This document shows, piece after piece, positions 25,858-27,102 of a stretch of 27,102 bases of DNA. Position 1 is the stretch's first letter. Each line of letters starts with the position of its first letter. Both the position numbers and the translations under genes were made by a program. The notes below the pieces were generated by a model, which did no database searches, had not been told where the DNA came from, and saw only the letters and a list, made by a program, of their open reading frames with translations. Origin of the DNA: Streptomyces sp. WM6378 (GTDB lineage Bacteria > Actinomycetota > Actinomycetes > Streptomycetales > Streptomycetaceae); assembly GCF_001279695.1 (NCBI RefSeq), contig NZ_LGDD01000358.1, forward strand, positions 1 to 27,102, in the 5' to 3' direction.

Positions 25858-27102
25858 TGCCGGAACGGTCAGCGCTTCGGTTCACCGTCCTCGGCACCGT
25901 CCAGGGCGTCGGTTTCCGCCCATACGTGCACCGGCTCGCCACCGGACTCGGCCTGGACGGATGGGTGGCCAACACCGGTGGGCACGTCGAGGGAGCCGTG
26001 GCCGGGCGCTCGGACGCCGTAGCGCGGTTCGGCCGACGGCTCGGCGCCGATGCACCGGTGCTCGCCCGCGTGCGGCAGGTGCTGCTCTCCGCGGCCTCCA
26101 CGCACCCGCCCGCCCCGGGCTCAGGATTCGCCGTCCGCCCCAGTTCCCCCGGCCTGAACGGCACGGCAGCCCGCGAGATCCCGCCCGACGCCGCGACCTG
26201 CGCCGACTGCCTCCAAGAACTGTTCAACCCCGGCAACCGCCGCTACCGCTATCCATTCATCAACTGCACCAACTGCGGCCCCCGCGCCACGGTGATCGAA
26301 GACCTCCCCTACGACCGGGCCCACACCACGATGCGCGACTTCCGGCTCTGCCCGGCCTGCGCCGACGAATACCGCGACCCAGCCGACCGGCGCTTCCACG
26401 CCGAGCCGCTCGCCTGCCCCTCCTGCGGGCCGCAGCTCTCCTGGAACGGGCTGGAGGCAGAGGCGGCGCTGGGGGCGGCGGTGACGGTGATCCGCAGGGG
26501 CGGCATCGTCGCCGTCAAGGGCCTCGGCGGCTACCAACTCGTGTGCGACGCCACCGACCAGGCCTGCGTGACCGAGCTGCGCCGCCGTAAACGCCGCCCC
26601 TCCAAGCCGTTCGCCGTGATGGCCCAGGACGTCGCGGCAGCACGGCAGTTGGCCTCGGTGTGGAAGACGGAGCGGCGGCTGCTCGACTCTCCCGTCCGTC
26701 CCGTGGTGCTGCTCCATGCCCGCGTTCCCTCCCCCATCGCCCCCGCCGTGCACCCGGGCACCCACCGGGTCGGGCTGTTCCTCCCCACCACGGGCCTGCA
26801 CCACCTCCTGCTCCACGACCTGGCGCGTCCCCTCGTCGTCACCAGTGGGAACATCGCCGACGAGCCGATCGCGACGGACGACGCGGAGGCCCGGCTCCAA
26901 CTGGACGGCATCGCGGACGGCTTCCTGATCCACGACAGGCCGATCCGCGCACGCTACGACGACTCGGTGGTACAGGCTGTGGGCAGGACCGTGATCACCG
27001 TGCGCCGGGCACGCGGCCTCGCTCCCGCCCCGATGCCGCTGCCCCGGCCCGCCACGATTCCGCTCGTCGCGGTCGGCGCCCAGCTCAAGCACACCTTCGC
27101 GC
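25858..27102 (+). CDS. hypF: HypF carbamoyltransferase, 3' end beyond window
   Basis: From ATG 25858, after GAGGTGAG, a frame of 415 codons runs to the last base without a stop. The acylphosphatase domain (about 8-95) shows VQGVGFRPYVHRLA with catalytic R21. Zinc-finger pairs CADC (115-118), CTNC (137-140), CPAC (165-168) and CPSC (187-190) follow. The YrdC/Sua5-like domain (about 203-390) shows KGLGGYQLVCDA, KRRPSKPFAVM and VVTSGNIADEPI. The last residues, LVAVGAQLKHTFA, begin the Kae1-like carbamoyltransferase domain. HypF makes the carbamoyl group that HypE turns into the CN ligands of the NiFe centre. The full protein is about 750 residues, so slightly over half is here. Confidence 0.95.

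Overview
The window is very GC-rich, uses GTG and ATG starts with strong GGAGG-type ribosome sites, and carries actinobacterial gene families throughout. Together these point to a Streptomyces or a close relative. The taxon is inferred from gene content and base composition, not from a marker gene.

Left part (about 1-9700) is an accessory region full of gene remains. It holds a decayed IS5-type transposase cut by the window edge, an ATP-grasp gene broken by truncation, a stop and a frameshift, and a fragment of an IS701-type transposase. Beyond these lie an intact NACHT NTPase gene with a glycine-zipper membrane region and a TTA codon near its start, a tRNA-Pro(GGG), a secreted three-fold beta-trefoil lectin, and a large LAL-type LuxR regulator. 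About 1 kb of mostly non-coding debris follows, ending in an IS1380-type transposase remnant.

Right part (about 9750-27102) is a dense, coherent stress/dormancy cluster resembling the DevR (Mycobacterium) / OsdR (Streptomyces) regulons. The units are: (i) + strand: a lone cyclic-nucleotide-binding-fold protein, a CBS-BON protein and a DevR/OsdR-type response regulator; (ii) - strand, converging on it: two universal stress proteins (USPs) and a DevS/OsdK-type GAF-GAF histidine kinase; (iii) + strand: an Acg-type nitroreductase; (iv) - strand: a zinc alcohol dehydrogenase and an HTH/PNPOx-like fusion; (v) + strand: a beta-CASP metallo-beta-lactamase nuclease and a second CBS-BON protein; (vi) - strand: USP, phosphoketolase, USP; (vii) + strand: a NiFe-hydrogenase maturation protease and HypF, which runs off the right edge.

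The main new observation is a shared imperfect palindrome, GGGCC followed by two purines and then a GTCC/GGTCC half. It occurs seven times, in all four upstream regions that drive these seven units, and resembles the published DevR box. My reading is that the kinase/regulator pair controls the whole block, including hydrogenase maturation and a phosphoketolase bypass, as one low-oxygen or energy-starvation programme. Hydrogenase structural genes are not in the window but would be expected to the right.
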